Part shown: piece after piece, positions 10,830-20,040 of the stretch
Numbering within the stretch: position 1 is the first letter of the stretch
How the letters are laid out: every line of letters starts with the position of its first letter
Source: Demequina silvatica
Lineage (GTDB): Bacteria; Actinomycetota; Actinomycetes; Actinomycetales; Demequinaceae
Assembly (NCBI RefSeq): GCF_000971215.1
Contig: NZ_BBMA01000005.1
Coordinates: forward strand, 246,842 to 310,841
Length of the DNA stretch: 64,000 bases
Reading direction: 5' to 3'
Made by a program: the position numbers and the translations under genes
The notes under the pieces: generated by a model
The model's input: only the letters and a program-made list of their open reading frames with translations
The model's database searches: none
What the model was told of the DNA's origin: nothing

Positions 10830-11867
10830 ATGGAACTCGCAGATTTCTGGTTCATCCTCATCGCGGTCCTGTGGACCGGCTACCTGGTGCTCGAGGGCTT
10901 CGACTTCGGCGTCGGCATGCTCATGCCCATCATCGGCAGGTCCAACAAGGGCCGCCGCGTGGTGCTCAACACCATCGGCCCCGTGTGGGACGGCAACGAG
11001 GTGTGGCTGCTCACCGCGGGCGGCGCCACCTTCGCGGCGTTCCCCGAGTGGTACGCCACCATGTTCTCCGGCTTCTACCTGCCGCTGCTGCTCATCCTGG
11101 TCGCGCTGATCGTCCGCGCGGTCGCGATCGAGTACCGCGGCAAGATCAACGACCAGACCTGGCGCACCCGCTGGGACTACGTGATCATCGGCTCCGCCTG
11201 GGTGCCGTCGATCCTGTGGGGCGTCGCGTTCGCCAACCTGGTCCGCGGCGTCAACCTCGACGCCGACCACCAGTACGTGGGCGACTTCTTCGACCTGCTC
11301 AGCCCGTTCGCCGTGCTGGGCGGGCTGGTCACGCTCACCATCTTCCTGTCGCACGGAGCGATCTTCCTGTCGCTCAAGACCGACGGCGAGATCCGTGAGC
11401 GCGCCGAGGCCTTCGCCCGCAAGGCGTCCGTCGCCGCGATCGTGGTCGCCGGCGTGTGGGCGGTGTGGGCGCAGCTGGCCTACTCGCGCAACACCTGGAC
11501 GTGGGGCGCCGTGGTGCTCGCCGCCGTCGCGCTCGTGGGCGCCTGGTTCGCGACCGTCAAGGGCCGCTTCGGGTGGGCCTTCGTCGCCAACGCCGTCGCG
11601 ATCGTCGGCGCGGTGGTGCTGATCTTCGGCTCGATGTACCCCAACGTCATGCCGGCCATCGACCCCGCCAACTCGCTCACGGTCGACAACGCCTCCTCGA
11701 CGGACTACACGCTCACGGTGATGACGTGGGTGGCGGTCGTGATGACGCCGATCGTGCTCCTCTACCAGGCGTGGACCTACTGGGTGTTCCGCAAGCGCCT
11801 GTCGATGGAGCACATCCCCGAGCACAGCGAGCTGACCTTCTTCCCCAAGAGGAAGACGAACGCCTAG
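10830..11867 (+). CDS. cydB: Cytochrome bd oxidase subunit II
   Basis: Second membrane subunit of the bd oxidase. The 345-aa protein opens MELADFWFILIAVLWTGYLV, followed by EGFDFGVGML, and has about eight to nine hydrophobic spans and the conserved GPVWDGNEVWL. It starts 13 bases after the cydA stop, with AAGGAG as ribosome binding site, and ends directly against cydD. Confidence 0.97.
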   Translation: MELADFWFILIAVLWTGYLVLEGFDFGVGMLMPIIGRSNKGRRVVLNTIGPVWDGNEVWLLTAGGATFAAFPEWYATMFSGFYLPLLLILVALIVRAVAIEYRGKINDQTWRTRWDYVIIGSAWVPSILWGVAFANLVRGVNLDADHQYVGDFFDLLSPFAVLGGLVTLTIFLSHGAIFLSLKTDGEIRERAEAFARKASVAAIVVAGVWAVWAQLAYSRNTWTWGAVVLAAVALVGAWFATVKGRFGWAFVANAVAIVGAVVLIFGSMYPNVMPAIDPANSLTVDNASSTDYTLTVMTWVAVVMTPIVLLYQAWTYWVFRKRLSMEHIPEHSELTFFPKRKTNA

Positions 11868-13463
11868 ATGAAGCCCCTCGATCCGCGGCTCGTCCGCCGG
11901 ATCGGCCCGGCCCGCCGCCACATCCTCGTGACGGCGGGCCTGGGCTTTGTCACGGCCCTGCTCATCCTGGTGCAGGCCCTCGTCATCGCCCGGCTCCTCG
12001 CGCCGATCCTCTCCCCCGTCCCCCTCGCCGACGACGGCCTCCACTGGTGGGGTCGCATCGTCCCCGAGGGCGCGCGCACCCTCGCGACGGGCCTGACCGT
12101 CCTGGGCGTCGTGGTGGCCGCTCGTGCCGCCGTCGCCTGGCTCCAGGAGCGGCTCGCGCACCGCGCGGGCGTCCAGGTGATCTCCCAGCTGCGCGAGATG
12201 GTGGTCGAGCACGTCGCCACCCGCGGCCCGCGCTGGTCCGCCGGCGGCCGTACCGCCGAGGTCGCGACGCTCGTGACGCGCGGCCTCGACGACCTCCTCC
12301 CCTACTTCGTGCGGTACCTGCCCCAGCTCGCCCTCGCGGTCACGGTGACGCCCGTGATGATCGTGGTGGTGCTGGGCCTGGACTGGCTGTCCGCCGTGAT
12401 CGTGGTCGCGACCCTGCCGCTCGTGCCGGTGTTCATGATCCTCGTGGGCCTCGTGACGCAGGAGCGCTCCGCGAGGCACCTCGAGGCGATGCAGCGGCTG
12501 GGCGCCCGCACGCTCGACCTCATCGAGGGCCTGCCCACCCTCAAGGCGCTGGGACGCGAGCGCGGGCCGGCCGCGCGGGTGCGCGAGCTGGGCGAGGCGC
12601 AGCGCCGCGCCACCATGGGCTCGCTGCGCGTGGCGTTCCTGTCGGGCATGGTGCTCGAGCTGCTCACCACGCTCGCCGTCGCGATCGTCGCGGTGACCAT
12701 GGGCTTCCGGCTGATCGACGGCCACATCGGGATCGAGACGGCCCTCGCGGTGCTGGTGCTCGCGCCCGAGGTCTACCTGCCGATCCGCAACGTCGGCACC
12801 CACTTCCACGCCTCGGCGGACGGCCTCGCCGCCGCCGACGCGGCGTTCTCGCTGCTCGACGAGGAGGACCCGGCCCGCTCCCGCGCCTCGCTGGGCCCGG
12901 CGCCCGACGCGCGCGGACGCGCCATCGCCGTCGAGGGGCTCGCGGTCGCGACCCCCGACGGCACCCGGCTCGCCCCCGGCGCCCTCACCTTCACCGCGGC
13001 GCCCGGCGCGATCACCGCGCTGCGCGGCCCCAACGGCGAGGGCAAGTCCACGGCGCTGCTCGCCCTCACCGGCCTCCTCGCGCCCGACGCGGGCAGCGTC
13101 GCCGTCGGCGACGTCACGGTCCAGCGGGACGATGCGGCGGTCGAGGAGACGTCCTGGCTCGCCCAGGTCGCGTGGGTGCCGCAGCGCCCCGACCTCGGCC
13201 CTGAGGGTCGCACGCTGTCCCTCGGGCAGCGTCAGCGGCGCGCGCTCGCCCGGGCCTTCGAGTCGGACCGCCCCGTGGTGCTGCTCGACGAGCCCACCTC
13301 CCACCTCGACCGGGCGTCCCGCGCCGAGGTGATCGCCGGGATGCGCGCGCTCGCCGACGCGGGCGCGACCGTGGTGGTCGCGACGCACGAGGCAGAGGTG
13401 CTCGCCGCCGCGGACGCCGTGGTCGACGTCACCGCGACCCGCGTCGAGGCGGTGGCCCCGTGA
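11868..13463 (+). CDS. cydD: Thiol-reductant ABC exporter subunit CydD
   Basis: Half-transporter that with CydC exports cysteine/glutathione-type reductants needed for bd oxidase assembly. The 531-aa protein has a six-helix membrane domain (residues about 20-310) and an ATPase domain with Walker A GPNGEGKST, signature LSLGQRQRRALARA and Walker B VVLLDEPTSHLD. The ATG follows the cydB stop directly. A GGACGATGCG copy (13127) lies between Walker A and the signature, read DDA in a poorly conserved loop. Confidence 0.94.
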   Translation: MKPLDPRLVRRIGPARRHILVTAGLGFVTALLILVQALVIARLLAPILSPVPLADDGLHWWGRIVPEGARTLATGLTVLGVVVAARAAVAWLQERLAHRAGVQVISQLREMVVEHVATRGPRWSAGGRTAEVATLVTRGLDDLLPYFVRYLPQLALAVTVTPVMIVVVLGLDWLSAVIVVATLPLVPVFMILVGLVTQERSARHLEAMQRLGARTLDLIEGLPTLKALGRERGPAARVRELGEAQRRATMGSLRVAFLSGMVLELLTTLAVAIVAVTMGFRLIDGHIGIETALAVLVLAPEVYLPIRNVGTHFHASADGLAAADAAFSLLDEEDPARSRASLGPAPDARGRAIAVEGLAVATPDGTRLAPGALTFTAAPGAITALRGPNGEGKSTALLALTGLLAPDAGSVAVGDVTVQRDDAAVEETSWLAQVAWVPQRPDLGPEGRTLSLGQRQRRALARAFESDRPVVLLDEPTSHLDRASRAEVIAGMRALADAGATVVVATHEAEVLAAADAVVDVTATRVEAVAP

Positions 13464-15106
13464 GGGGCGCGCGCCGGTCGGACCTCGCCGTCCTGCGCGA
13501 CGCGATCCGCGACACCGGGGTGAGCCGGTGGGCGATCATCCGCGCCGTGCTCGCCGGCACCATGGCGCTCGGGTCCGCGGTGGGCCTGTCCGCCGTCGCC
13601 GCGTGGCTCATCGCGAAGGCGGCGCAGATGCCCTCCCCCGCGGACGTCGCGCTCGCCGCGACCATCGTGCGGTTCTTCGGCGTCTCGCGCGGCCTGTTCC
13701 GCTACCTCGAGCGGCTCGCGTCGCACGACGCGGCGCTGCGCGGCGTGGTGACCTTGCGCGAGCGGGCGTACGACCGGCTCGCGAGCTCCGGCGCGCGCAC
13801 CGTGCTGGGGCTGCGACGCGGCGACATCGTGGCGCGCATGGGCGCGGACCTCGACGCGATCGGGGACGCGGTGGTGCGCGCGATCGTGCCGCTCGGCGTG
13901 GCCGCGACGGTGTCCGCGATCTCGGTCGCGATCGTCGCCGTGCTCCTGCCCGTCGCGGGGCTCGCGCTCGCCGCGTGCCTGCTCCTCGCGGGCGTGGTGC
14001 CCGCGATCCTCACGGCGCGCTCGGCGCGCATCGCCGCGGACGCCGGCGCGCGGGCCCAGGTCGAGGTGACGTCCGCATCGCTGTCAGCGATGGACGGCGC
14101 GGCCGAGCACCGCGTGTGGGGAACCGCCGCGGCCGCCGCCGCGACCCTCCGCGAGGCGGACAGGGACGCCGAGGACGCGCACGAGCTCGCCGCGCGCCCG
14201 GCCGCGTGGGCCGCCGGCTTCCAGGCGCTGTTCTCCGGCGTCGCGCTGGTGGCGCTGGTGGCGCTCGGCGTGCTCGCCGTCCAGAGCGGCGACCTCGACG
14301 GCCCCGCCGCCGCGGTGGTCGCGCTCCTGCCGCTCGCGGCCTTCGAGGCGGTCGGCGCGGTGCCGGCCGCGGTCATGCAGTACTTCCGCTCCGCCGCGGC
14401 CGCGCGCCGCCTCGCGGAGCTGTCCGACAGGGAGGCCGCCGACCCGGCGCCTGCCGTACGGGAGGTGCCCGCCGCATCGTCCCTCGCACTCGACGCGCTG
14501 AGCGTCGCCTGGCCCGGGATGGAGCCCACCCGCCCCGTCACGGGCGCCGTGGCGCCCGGGCAGGTGCTCGCCGTGGTGGGCCGCTCGGGCGTGGGCAAGA
14601 CCACGCTGCTCACCACGCTCGCGGGCGCGCTGCCGCCCGCCGCGGGCACGGTGACGGCCGACGGCGCCCCCGCGTCCCCGGTCCACACCGGGACCACGGT
14701 CGCGATGACGGCCGAGGACGCGCACGTGTTCGGCACCACGGTGCTCGAGAACCTGCGCGTCGCGCGCGGCGACGTCACCGAGGAGCAGGCATGGGCGGCG
14801 CTCAAGGTGGTCGGGCTCGACGGGTGGGTGAGGGGGCTGCCGGCGGGGCTGGACACGGAGCTGGGGACGGGCGGACGCTCGGTCTCGGGCGGCGAGCGGC
14901 GGCGCCTGCTGCTCGCGCGGGCCGGCCTGGCCCCCGCTCCCGTGGTGCTGATCGACGAGCCCGCGGAGCACCTCGACGACGCGGGCGCGGACGCGCTGCG
15001 GGCGCTGGTGTCACGGATGCGCGCGGAGGGCCGTACGGTTGTCCTCGTCACGCATGACCTCAGCGTCCTGGACCTGGCGGATGCGGTGGTGAGCCTCGAT
15101 GACTGA
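13460..15106 (+). CDS. cydC: Thiol-reductant ABC exporter subunit CydC
   Basis: Partner of CydD. The 548-aa protein has a six-helix membrane domain and an ATPase domain with Walker A GRSGVGKTT, signature VSGGERRRLLLARA and Walker B VVLIDEPAEHLDD. The GTG start overlaps the cydD stop by 4 bases. The linker between the domains carries a reverse copy of the dispersed motif (14473), read AAS-S. It runs into the histidine kinase region, suggesting one transcript. Confidence 0.94.
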   Translation: MRGARRSDLAVLRDAIRDTGVSRWAIIRAVLAGTMALGSAVGLSAVAAWLIAKAAQMPSPADVALAATIVRFFGVSRGLFRYLERLASHDAALRGVVTLRERAYDRLASSGARTVLGLRRGDIVARMGADLDAIGDAVVRAIVPLGVAATVSAISVAIVAVLLPVAGLALAACLLLAGVVPAILTARSARIAADAGARAQVEVTSASLSAMDGAAEHRVWGTAAAAAATLREADRDAEDAHELAARPAAWAAGFQALFSGVALVALVALGVLAVQSGDLDGPAAAVVALLPLAAFEAVGAVPAAVMQYFRSAAAARRLAELSDREAADPAPAVREVPAASSLALDALSVAWPGMEPTRPVTGAVAPGQVLAVVGRSGVGKTTLLTTLAGALPPAAGTVTADGAPASPVHTGTTVAMTAEDAHVFGTTVLENLRVARGDVTEEQAWAALKVVGLDGWVRGLPAGLDTELGTGGRSVSGGERRRLLLARAGLAPAPVVLIDEPAEHLDDAGADALRALVSRMRAEGRTVVLVTHDLSVLDLADAVVSLDD

Positions 15107-15125
15107 ACCCCGGAAGGAGGCGCGC

Positions 15126-16718
15126 TTGTCCGACGCCATGACGGACGCGATCGTCTCGCTCAACCTCGAGCTGGACCTCGCCCACACGTTGGACCGCTTC
15201 CTCACGGCGCTCATCGAGCAGACGGGCGCCAAGTACGCCGCGATCAACGTGCTCGACGACGAGGGGATCAGCGTCGAGTTCCATTACCGGGGCATCGCCG
15301 AGGGCGTGTGGGCGCACATCAAGCGCGCGCCCAACGCCGTGGGCGTGCTCGGGCAGATCCCCGACGAGGGCACCCTGGTGCTCGCCGACCTCACGCAGCA
15401 CCCCGCGTTCCAGGGGATGCCCAAGCACCACCCGCCCATGGGGTCCTTCCTGGGCACCGCGCTCAAGGTGCGCGGCACCGTGTTCGGGTACCTGTACCTC
15501 GCGAGCAAGCCGGGCGAGTTCACGGCGGACGACGAGGCCGCGGTCGAGGTGCTCGCCGCGGCCGCCTCGGTCGCCATCGACAACGCGCAGCTGTACGAGA
15601 AGGCCCTGGCGCGCGAGCGCTGGCTCACGGCCTCGCAGGACATCACCACCGCGCTGCTGGCGGACCCGGGCGACGAGGACGTGTTCGAGACCATCGTGGC
15701 CTCCGCGAAGGACCTCGCCGGCGCCGTGAACGTCGCGCTGGTGCTGCCGGGTGTCGACGGCACCTGGACCATGGAGATCACCGCCGGCCCGCAGTCGGGC
15801 GAGCTGCTGGGGCTCGAGCTGCCGCCCGAGGGACGCGCGATCGAGGTCATCGAGTCCGGGCTCGGCGTGATCTCCTCCGAGCCGCCGGGCAACACCGTGC
15901 TCGACGTGGTGCGGAGCTTCGGACCCACGCTCTACGCGCCGCTGAGCGCCGAGCACCGCCCCGTCGGGCTGCTCATGCTGTGGCGCGACCGGGGCATGGC
16001 GTCCTTCACCGCCGAGGACCTCGAGATCGCGCAGCGATTCGCGACCCAGGCGGCGATGGCGCTGTCCGTCGCCGAGCTGTCGCACGTGAAGAGCAAGACC
16101 ACGCTGCTCGAGGAGCGTCAGCGCCTCGCGGACGACCTCCACGACTTCGTGTCGCAGGAGCTGTTCGCCACCGCGATGCAGATCGAGGCGATCACCCACG
16201 ACGTCGAGCCGCGCCTCGCGGCCCGCCTCACCCGCACGCTCGACCACGTCAAGCGCGCGCAGCACGAGGTGCGCGGCGTGATGAGCTCCCTCGCGGGCCA
16301 GCGCACCGCCGAGCCCATCTCGGAGCGGATCCGCCGCGAGATGGTGATGGCGACGGACTCGATGGGCTTCGCGCCGCGCGTGCAGGTCGACTGGGGCGAG
16401 GTGTCGCACGCGATCGGCGGCGAGCCGTCCCTGTCCGACGACCTGGTCGCGGTGGTCCGCGAGATGCTCTCCAACGTCGCCCGCCACGCCGAGGCGACCA
16501 GCGTGTACATGGAGATCTCGGGCGCCGGCGGGCGCCTCGCGGTCACCGTGGTCGACGACGGCATCGGGCCGGGCGGCGCCACCAACCGTCACTCGGGCAC
16601 GTCGAACCTGGCCAACCGCGCGCTGCGCCGCAACGGCACGTTCACGCTCGCGCCGTCGCGCCCCGGGTCCAGCCGTCCCGGCACCGTGGCCGAGTGGAAC
16701 GTCGAGGCGGCGGGCTGA
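15126..16718 (+). CDS. GAF-domain sensor histidine kinase (DevS/NarX-type, HisKA_3)
   Basis: A 530-aa soluble kinase with two GAF-like domains (about 5-150 and 165-315), a HisKA_3 dimerisation domain with the phosphoacceptor in DDLHDFVSQELF (His about 339), and a HATPase domain (N box SNVARHAEA, G1 DDGIGPGG). The TTG start is preferred because AGGAGG lies 5 bases upstream; an in-frame ATG at 15099 inside cydC and another at 15138 are alternatives. Placement directly after cydABDC and opposite a NarL-type regulator suggests redox or oxygen sensing. Heme binding in the GAF domain is possible but not shown. Confidence 0.88.
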   Translation: MSDAMTDAIVSLNLELDLAHTLDRFLTALIEQTGAKYAAINVLDDEGISVEFHYRGIAEGVWAHIKRAPNAVGVLGQIPDEGTLVLADLTQHPAFQGMPKHHPPMGSFLGTALKVRGTVFGYLYLASKPGEFTADDEAAVEVLAAAASVAIDNAQLYEKALARERWLTASQDITTALLADPGDEDVFETIVASAKDLAGAVNVALVLPGVDGTWTMEITAGPQSGELLGLELPPEGRAIEVIESGLGVISSEPPGNTVLDVVRSFGPTLYAPLSAEHRPVGLLMLWRDRGMASFTAEDLEIAQRFATQAAMALSVAELSHVKSKTTLLEERQRLADDLHDFVSQELFATAMQIEAITHDVEPRLAARLTRTLDHVKRAQHEVRGVMSSLAGQRTAEPISERIRREMVMATDSMGFAPRVQVDWGEVSHAIGGEPSLSDDLVAVVREMLSNVARHAEATSVYMEISGAGGRLAVTVVDDGIGPGGATNRHSGTSNLANRALRRNGTFTLAPSRPGSSRPGTVAEWNVEAAG

Positions 16719-16720
16719 GC

Positions 16721-16784
16721 CGAGGCTAGGCGCGGAGGCTAGGCGCGGAGGCTAGCCGCGGAGGCTAGCCGCGGAAGCTGTGCG
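16721..16784. repeat. 13-bp tandem repeat, five units, at the convergent 3' ends
   Basis: Units 16721-16732 (12 bases), 16733-16745, 16746-16758, 16759-16771 and 16772-16784 follow CGGAGGCTAGSCG. Because the period is 13, successive minus-strand TAG triplets fall in all three frames. The array overlaps the end of the response regulator, whose stop is the TAG of the fourth unit. Confidence 0.85.
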
Positions 16785-17382
16785 CGCGCTTGGCGGTCGC
16801 CCACGCGACCACCTGGGTGCGGCGCTGGAGGCCCATCTTCGCGAGCACGCTGGTGACGTGGTTCTTCACGGTCTTCTCCGCGATGCCCAGCTTCTCCGCG
16901 ATCTCGCGGTTCGCGAGCCCGGCGCCCACGTGGTCGAGCACGCGGCGCTCCATGGGGGTGAGACGCGCGATGACGTCGTCCTCGTGGACGGAGATGTGCT
17001 GGCCGTGCTCGCGGCCCGAGGCGGCGTCGCGCACCGCCTGGAGGACCTCGGTGGAGCCGGCGGTCTTGGCGAGGAACACGTCCGCGCCGGCGTTGCGGGC
17101 GGCGGCGCGCGCCTCGTCGTCGTCGTAGCTGGTGAGCACCACCACGCGCGTCTCGGGCAGCTTGCCGCGCACGTGGTTGATGACGTCGAGGCCGGTGCCG
17201 TCCGGGAGGCGCAGGTCGGACAGGATCACCTGCGGCCGGACCGCCTCCGCGCGACGCACGGCCTGCGCGACCGTCGAGGCCTCCGCGACGACGGCGATGC
17301 CGTCCGCGCGCTCGAGGATGTCGCAGATGCCACGGCGGACGACCTCGTGGTCGTCGAGGACCAGCACGGTGATGTCAGACAT
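16765..17382 (-). CDS. LuxR/NarL-family response regulator
   Basis: The 205-aa protein has a receiver domain (acidic pair D10-D11, phosphoacceptor D56 in LSDLRLPDG, lysine in FLAKT) and a C-terminal LuxR helix-turn-helix (about residues 140-200, LTPMERRVLDHVGAGLANREIAEKL). It faces the histidine kinase and is its likely partner. A TAGCAT -10 element (17390-17395) ends 7 bases before the ATG, so the mRNA is probably leaderless. The C-terminal codons run into a 13-bp tandem repeat. Confidence 0.92.
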   Translation of the reverse strand: MSDITVLVLDDHEVVRRGICDILERADGIAVVAEASTVAQAVRRAEAVRPQVILSDLRLPDGTGLDVINHVRGKLPETRVVVLTSYDDDEARAAARNAGADVFLAKTAGSTEVLQAVRDAASGREHGQHISVHEDDVIARLTPMERRVLDHVGAGLANREIAEKLGIAEKTVKNHVTSVLAKMGLQRRTQVVAWATAKRAHSFRG

Positions 17383-17451
17383 AAGGGTGATGCTACAGCG
17401 GTCCCAGGACCCGGGTCCCGCTGGACGCGCGGGCGGGTCCCGGCGGCCCGG

Positions 17452-18372
17452 TCAGCGCGGCGTGCGAGGCGCCCACCGCCGCTGGCAGCGCGCGCACCAG
17501 TGGGTGGCGCGGCCCCCGACGGTCGCGCGCGACAGCGGCGTGCCGCAGCGCCCGCACGGCTCCCCCGCCCGCCCGTAGGCCTCGAGTGAGCGTGAGAAGT
17601 AGCCGGATTCGCCGTTGACGTTCACGTACAGCGCGTCGAAGGACGTGCCGCCCTGGTCGAGCGCGCGGCCCATGACCTCGCGGGCCGCGTCGAGAAGGGC
17701 GCGGGCGGACGATGCGGTGAGGACCTGGGCGGGACGCTCGGGGTGGACGCGGGCGCGCCACAGCGCCTCGTCGGCGTAGATGTTGCCGATGCCGCTCACC
17801 ACGGTCTGGTCGAGGAGCACCTGCTTGACCCCGCGCGTGCCTCGCCGGAGCGCGCGGGCTGCCGCCGCCTCGTCCAGCCCCGGGTCCAGCGCGTCGCGGC
17901 CGATGTGCGCGACGGATGCGGGCAGCAGCGCGAGCGGCGTGCCCTCCCCGCCGGGACCGCCGTCGGGCGTGGGGACGAGCGGCTCGACGTGCAGGTAGCC
18001 GAACGTGCGCTGGTCGAGGAAGTCGAGGGTGAGCGCGGGGTCGGCGAGCGTGAGGCGCGCGCGGCAGTGGTGGTGCGGCTCGGGGGCGTCGACGTGGACG
18101 CGGAACTGGCCCGACATGCCCAGGTGGGCCGAGAGCGCGAGGAGGGGCGCATCGTCCCCCGCGCTGGGCGCCAGCTCCGCCCACAGGAACTTCCCGCGCC
18201 TCACCAGGCGCGACAGCGTGAGGCCGGTGACCTCGGCGGAGAACTCCGCGGGGCCGCCGGGCAGCAGCCGCACGCACGAGTCGCGGCGGATGTCGACGGC
18301 GGAGATGCGGGCGCCGGTGACCAGCGAGGCGAGTCCGCGCCGGACCGTCTCGACCTCGGGCAGCTCGGGCAA
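17452..18372 (-). CDS. mutM: Formamidopyrimidine-DNA glycosylase
   Basis: Removes 8-oxoguanine and formamidopyrimidines and nicks abasic sites. The 306-aa protein starts MPELPEVETVRRGL, giving the catalytic Pro and Glu, has the RRGKFLW lysine segment, and ends with a four-cysteine zinc finger (CGRCGTPL...CARC). It carries two dispersed motifs: 18148 (DDA, in an insertion before HLGMSG) and 17707 (ASS). It lies 30 bases after rnc, the standard actinobacterial pair. Confidence 0.95.
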   Translation of the reverse strand: MPELPEVETVRRGLASLVTGARISAVDIRRDSCVRLLPGGPAEFSAEVTGLTLSRLVRRGKFLWAELAPSAGDDAPLLALSAHLGMSGQFRVHVDAPEPHHHCRARLTLADPALTLDFLDQRTFGYLHVEPLVPTPDGGPGGEGTPLALLPASVAHIGRDALDPGLDEAAAARALRRGTRGVKQVLLDQTVVSGIGNIYADEALWRARVHPERPAQVLTASSARALLDAAREVMGRALDQGGTSFDALYVNVNGESGYFSRSLEAYGRAGEPCGRCGTPLSRATVGGRATHWCARCQRRWAPRTPR

Positions 18373-18402
18373 CGGGGTGCTCCTGCGGCGAGGGGCGGGG
18401 CG

Positions 18403-19098
18403 TCAGGCCGCGGTGACGGCGGCGTAGGCCTCCGCGGCGGCGTCCTGCTCGGCGTGCTTCTTGGCGGTGCCGGTGCCGGAGCCCTTGGGCTCGCCGGCGA
18501 TGAGGACGGTGGCGGTGAAGAGGCGCGCGTGGTCGGGTCCCTCGCCGGTGACCTCGTAGACGGGGCTGCCCAGGCCGCGCTCGGCGCAGGCCTCCTGGAG
18601 CGACGTCTTCCAGTCGAGCGCGACGCCGGACGTCGCGGCGGCCGCCAGGCTGGGTCCCACGAGGCGCAGGATCACCTCGCGCGCGGTGTCGATGCCGTGC
18701 GTGAGGTAGATGGCGCCCAGGACCGCCTCGAAGGCGTCGCAGAGGATCGAGTCCTTGTCGTTGCCGCCGGTGGCGCGCTCGCCCTTGCCCAGCAGGATGC
18801 AGGGGCCCAGGCCGATCTCGCGGGCGACCACGGAGAGCGCACGCTGCGACACGCAGGCGGCCCGCATCTTCGCGAGTTCGCCCTCGGGCAGGTCGGGGTG
18901 CGCGTGGTAAAGGCGATCCGTGACGACGATGCCGAGCACGGAGTCGCCCAGGAACTCCAGGCGCTCGTTCGTGGGGAGGCCGCCGGCCTCGTAAGCGAAC
19001 GAGCGATGCGTGAGCGCGAGCACCAGCAGGTCGGGGTCCACGTGGACACCCAACCTGCTGATCAGGGCGTCAGCTGCCTGCTGCCCTGGGATGCTCAT
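18403..19098 (-). CDS. rnc: Ribonuclease III
   Basis: Double-strand-specific endoribonuclease for rRNA and mRNA processing. The 231-aa protein contains the signature ERLEFLGDSVLGIVV, the catalytic acidic residues in DAFEAVLGAIYL, and a C-terminal dsRNA-binding domain (about 155-230, DWKTSLQEACAERGLG, KKHAEQDAAAEAY). MSIPGQQ at 19098 is taken as start; the frame is open further upstream into rpmF but without support. It follows rpmF by 29 bases. Confidence 0.95.
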   Translation of the reverse strand: MSIPGQQAADALISRLGVHVDPDLLVLALTHRSFAYEAGGLPTNERLEFLGDSVLGIVVTDRLYHAHPDLPEGELAKMRAACVSQRALSVVAREIGLGPCILLGKGERATGGNDKDSILCDAFEAVLGAIYLTHGIDTAREVILRLVGPSLAAAATSGVALDWKTSLQEACAERGLGSPVYEVTGEGPDHARLFTATVLIAGEPKGSGTGTAKKHAEQDAAAEAYAAVTAA

Positions 19099-19127
19099 GC
19101 TCGCGTCACGCCGGGAGGCGTGGTGCC

Positions 19128-19322
19128 TCAGCCGGCGTGCTCGGTGCGCAGCGCCTCGACGTACTGACGCCCGTTGTAGGCGCCGCACGACGGGCACGCG
19201 GTGTGCTGCAGCTTGTCGGCCTTGCACTGGGGGCACGTCGAAAGGTTGGCAGCGGTCGTCTTCCACTGCGAGCGACGTGCACGCGTGTTGCTGCGCGACA
19301 TCTTGCGCTTGGGAACAGCCAC
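19128..19322 (-). CDS. rpmF: 50S ribosomal protein L32, zinc-binding form
   Basis: The 64-aa protein begins [20 protein letters not shown] from a GTG start and carries the zinc ribbon CPQC ... CPSC, so it is the cysteine-containing form. It starts 2 bases after the DUF177 stop, and DUF177-rpmF is a nearly universal pair. Confidence 0.97.
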   Translation of the reverse strand: MAVPKRKMSRSNTRARRSQWKTTAANLSTCPQCKADKLQHTACPSCGAYNGRQYVEALRTEHAG

Positions 19323-19324
19323 GG

Positions 19325-19882
19325 CTAACTCTCTTTCTCGTCGGTCAAACTCTGGAGTGCGGCCCACCTCGGGTCCAGCACCTCGTGCGCATGGTCCGGG
19401 TCGTCCGCGAGCCGCGCGCCACACTGGTCGCACAGCCCCGGGCAGTCCGGGCTGCACAGCGGCGTGAACGGGAGGCTCGTCACCACCGCGTCCCTCACCA
19501 CCTCTTCGAGCACGAGGTTCTCACCGTCGAACTCGAAGACGTCCTCCGAGGTCTCGTCCTCGCCAGCGATGCGCGAGTCGGGGTACTCGAACAGTCCGTG
19601 GACCGGGGCGGCAATCTCTTGCCGCACCTGGTCCAGGCACCGTCCGCACTCCCCGATCGCCGTCCCGTTGACGGTTCCGGAGACCCAGATGCCCTCCTGC
19701 ACGGATTCGAGGCTCAGGTCGAGCCGCACCTCCGCGCCTTCGGGCACTGCGATCAGATCGGTGCCGAGGACCGCGGGGGCCGGGAAGGCTTCGGAGACGA
19801 GCCTCTGCGCGCCCGGGCGCCGCACGATGTCTCGAACAGAGAAGGTGTACGGCGAGGGTGCAGGGCGTGAAGTGTGAGCCAC
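19325..19882 (-). CDS. DUF177 (YceD-type) protein, 23S rRNA accumulation
   Basis: A 185-aa member of the DUF177/YceD family, linked to 23S rRNA accumulation in other bacteria and always next to rpmF. The cysteine motifs CGRCLDQV (about residue 90) and [13 protein letters not shown] (near the C-terminus) are present. The GTG start at 19882 has AGGAGG 6 bases upstream. It heads the DUF177-rpmF-rnc-mutM operon. Confidence 0.9.
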   Translation of the reverse strand: MAHTSRPAPSPYTFSVRDIVRRPGAQRLVSEAFPAPAVLGTDLIAVPEGAEVRLDLSLESVQEGIWVSGTVNGTAIGECGRCLDQVRQEIAAPVHGLFEYPDSRIAGEDETSEDVFEFDGENLVLEEVVRDAVVTSLPFTPLCSPDCPGLCDQCGARLADDPDHAHEVLDPRWAALQSLTDEKES

Positions 19883-19948
19883 ACGCGCCTCCTGGTCGTT
19901 CCGGTCCGCGGGGACCTCGGCCTCGCCTGTCGGCAGGGCCAGCCCACA

Positions 19949-19978
19949 ACTGTACGCGATGCGGGCGGATTCGGCCAA
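19949..19978 (-). promoter_or_regulatory. Promoter of DUF177-rpmF-rnc-mutM
   Basis: On the minus strand TTGGCC (19973-19978) and TACAGT (19949-19954) are 18 bases apart, about 65 bases before the DUF177 start. Confidence 0.55.
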
Positions 19979-20040
19979 CTCGCTCGGCGGGCCGTGTCGC
20001 CATCCTCGCACGCGCGCGAGGCCGGGCGGTGGCGAGGGGG

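Noticed and set aside
10722..13388. An 888-codon minus-strand frame opposite cydB-cydD
   Set aside because: Composition is Arg/Glu/Gly/His-rich noise typical of the complement of high-GC genes; cydB and cydD account for the region.
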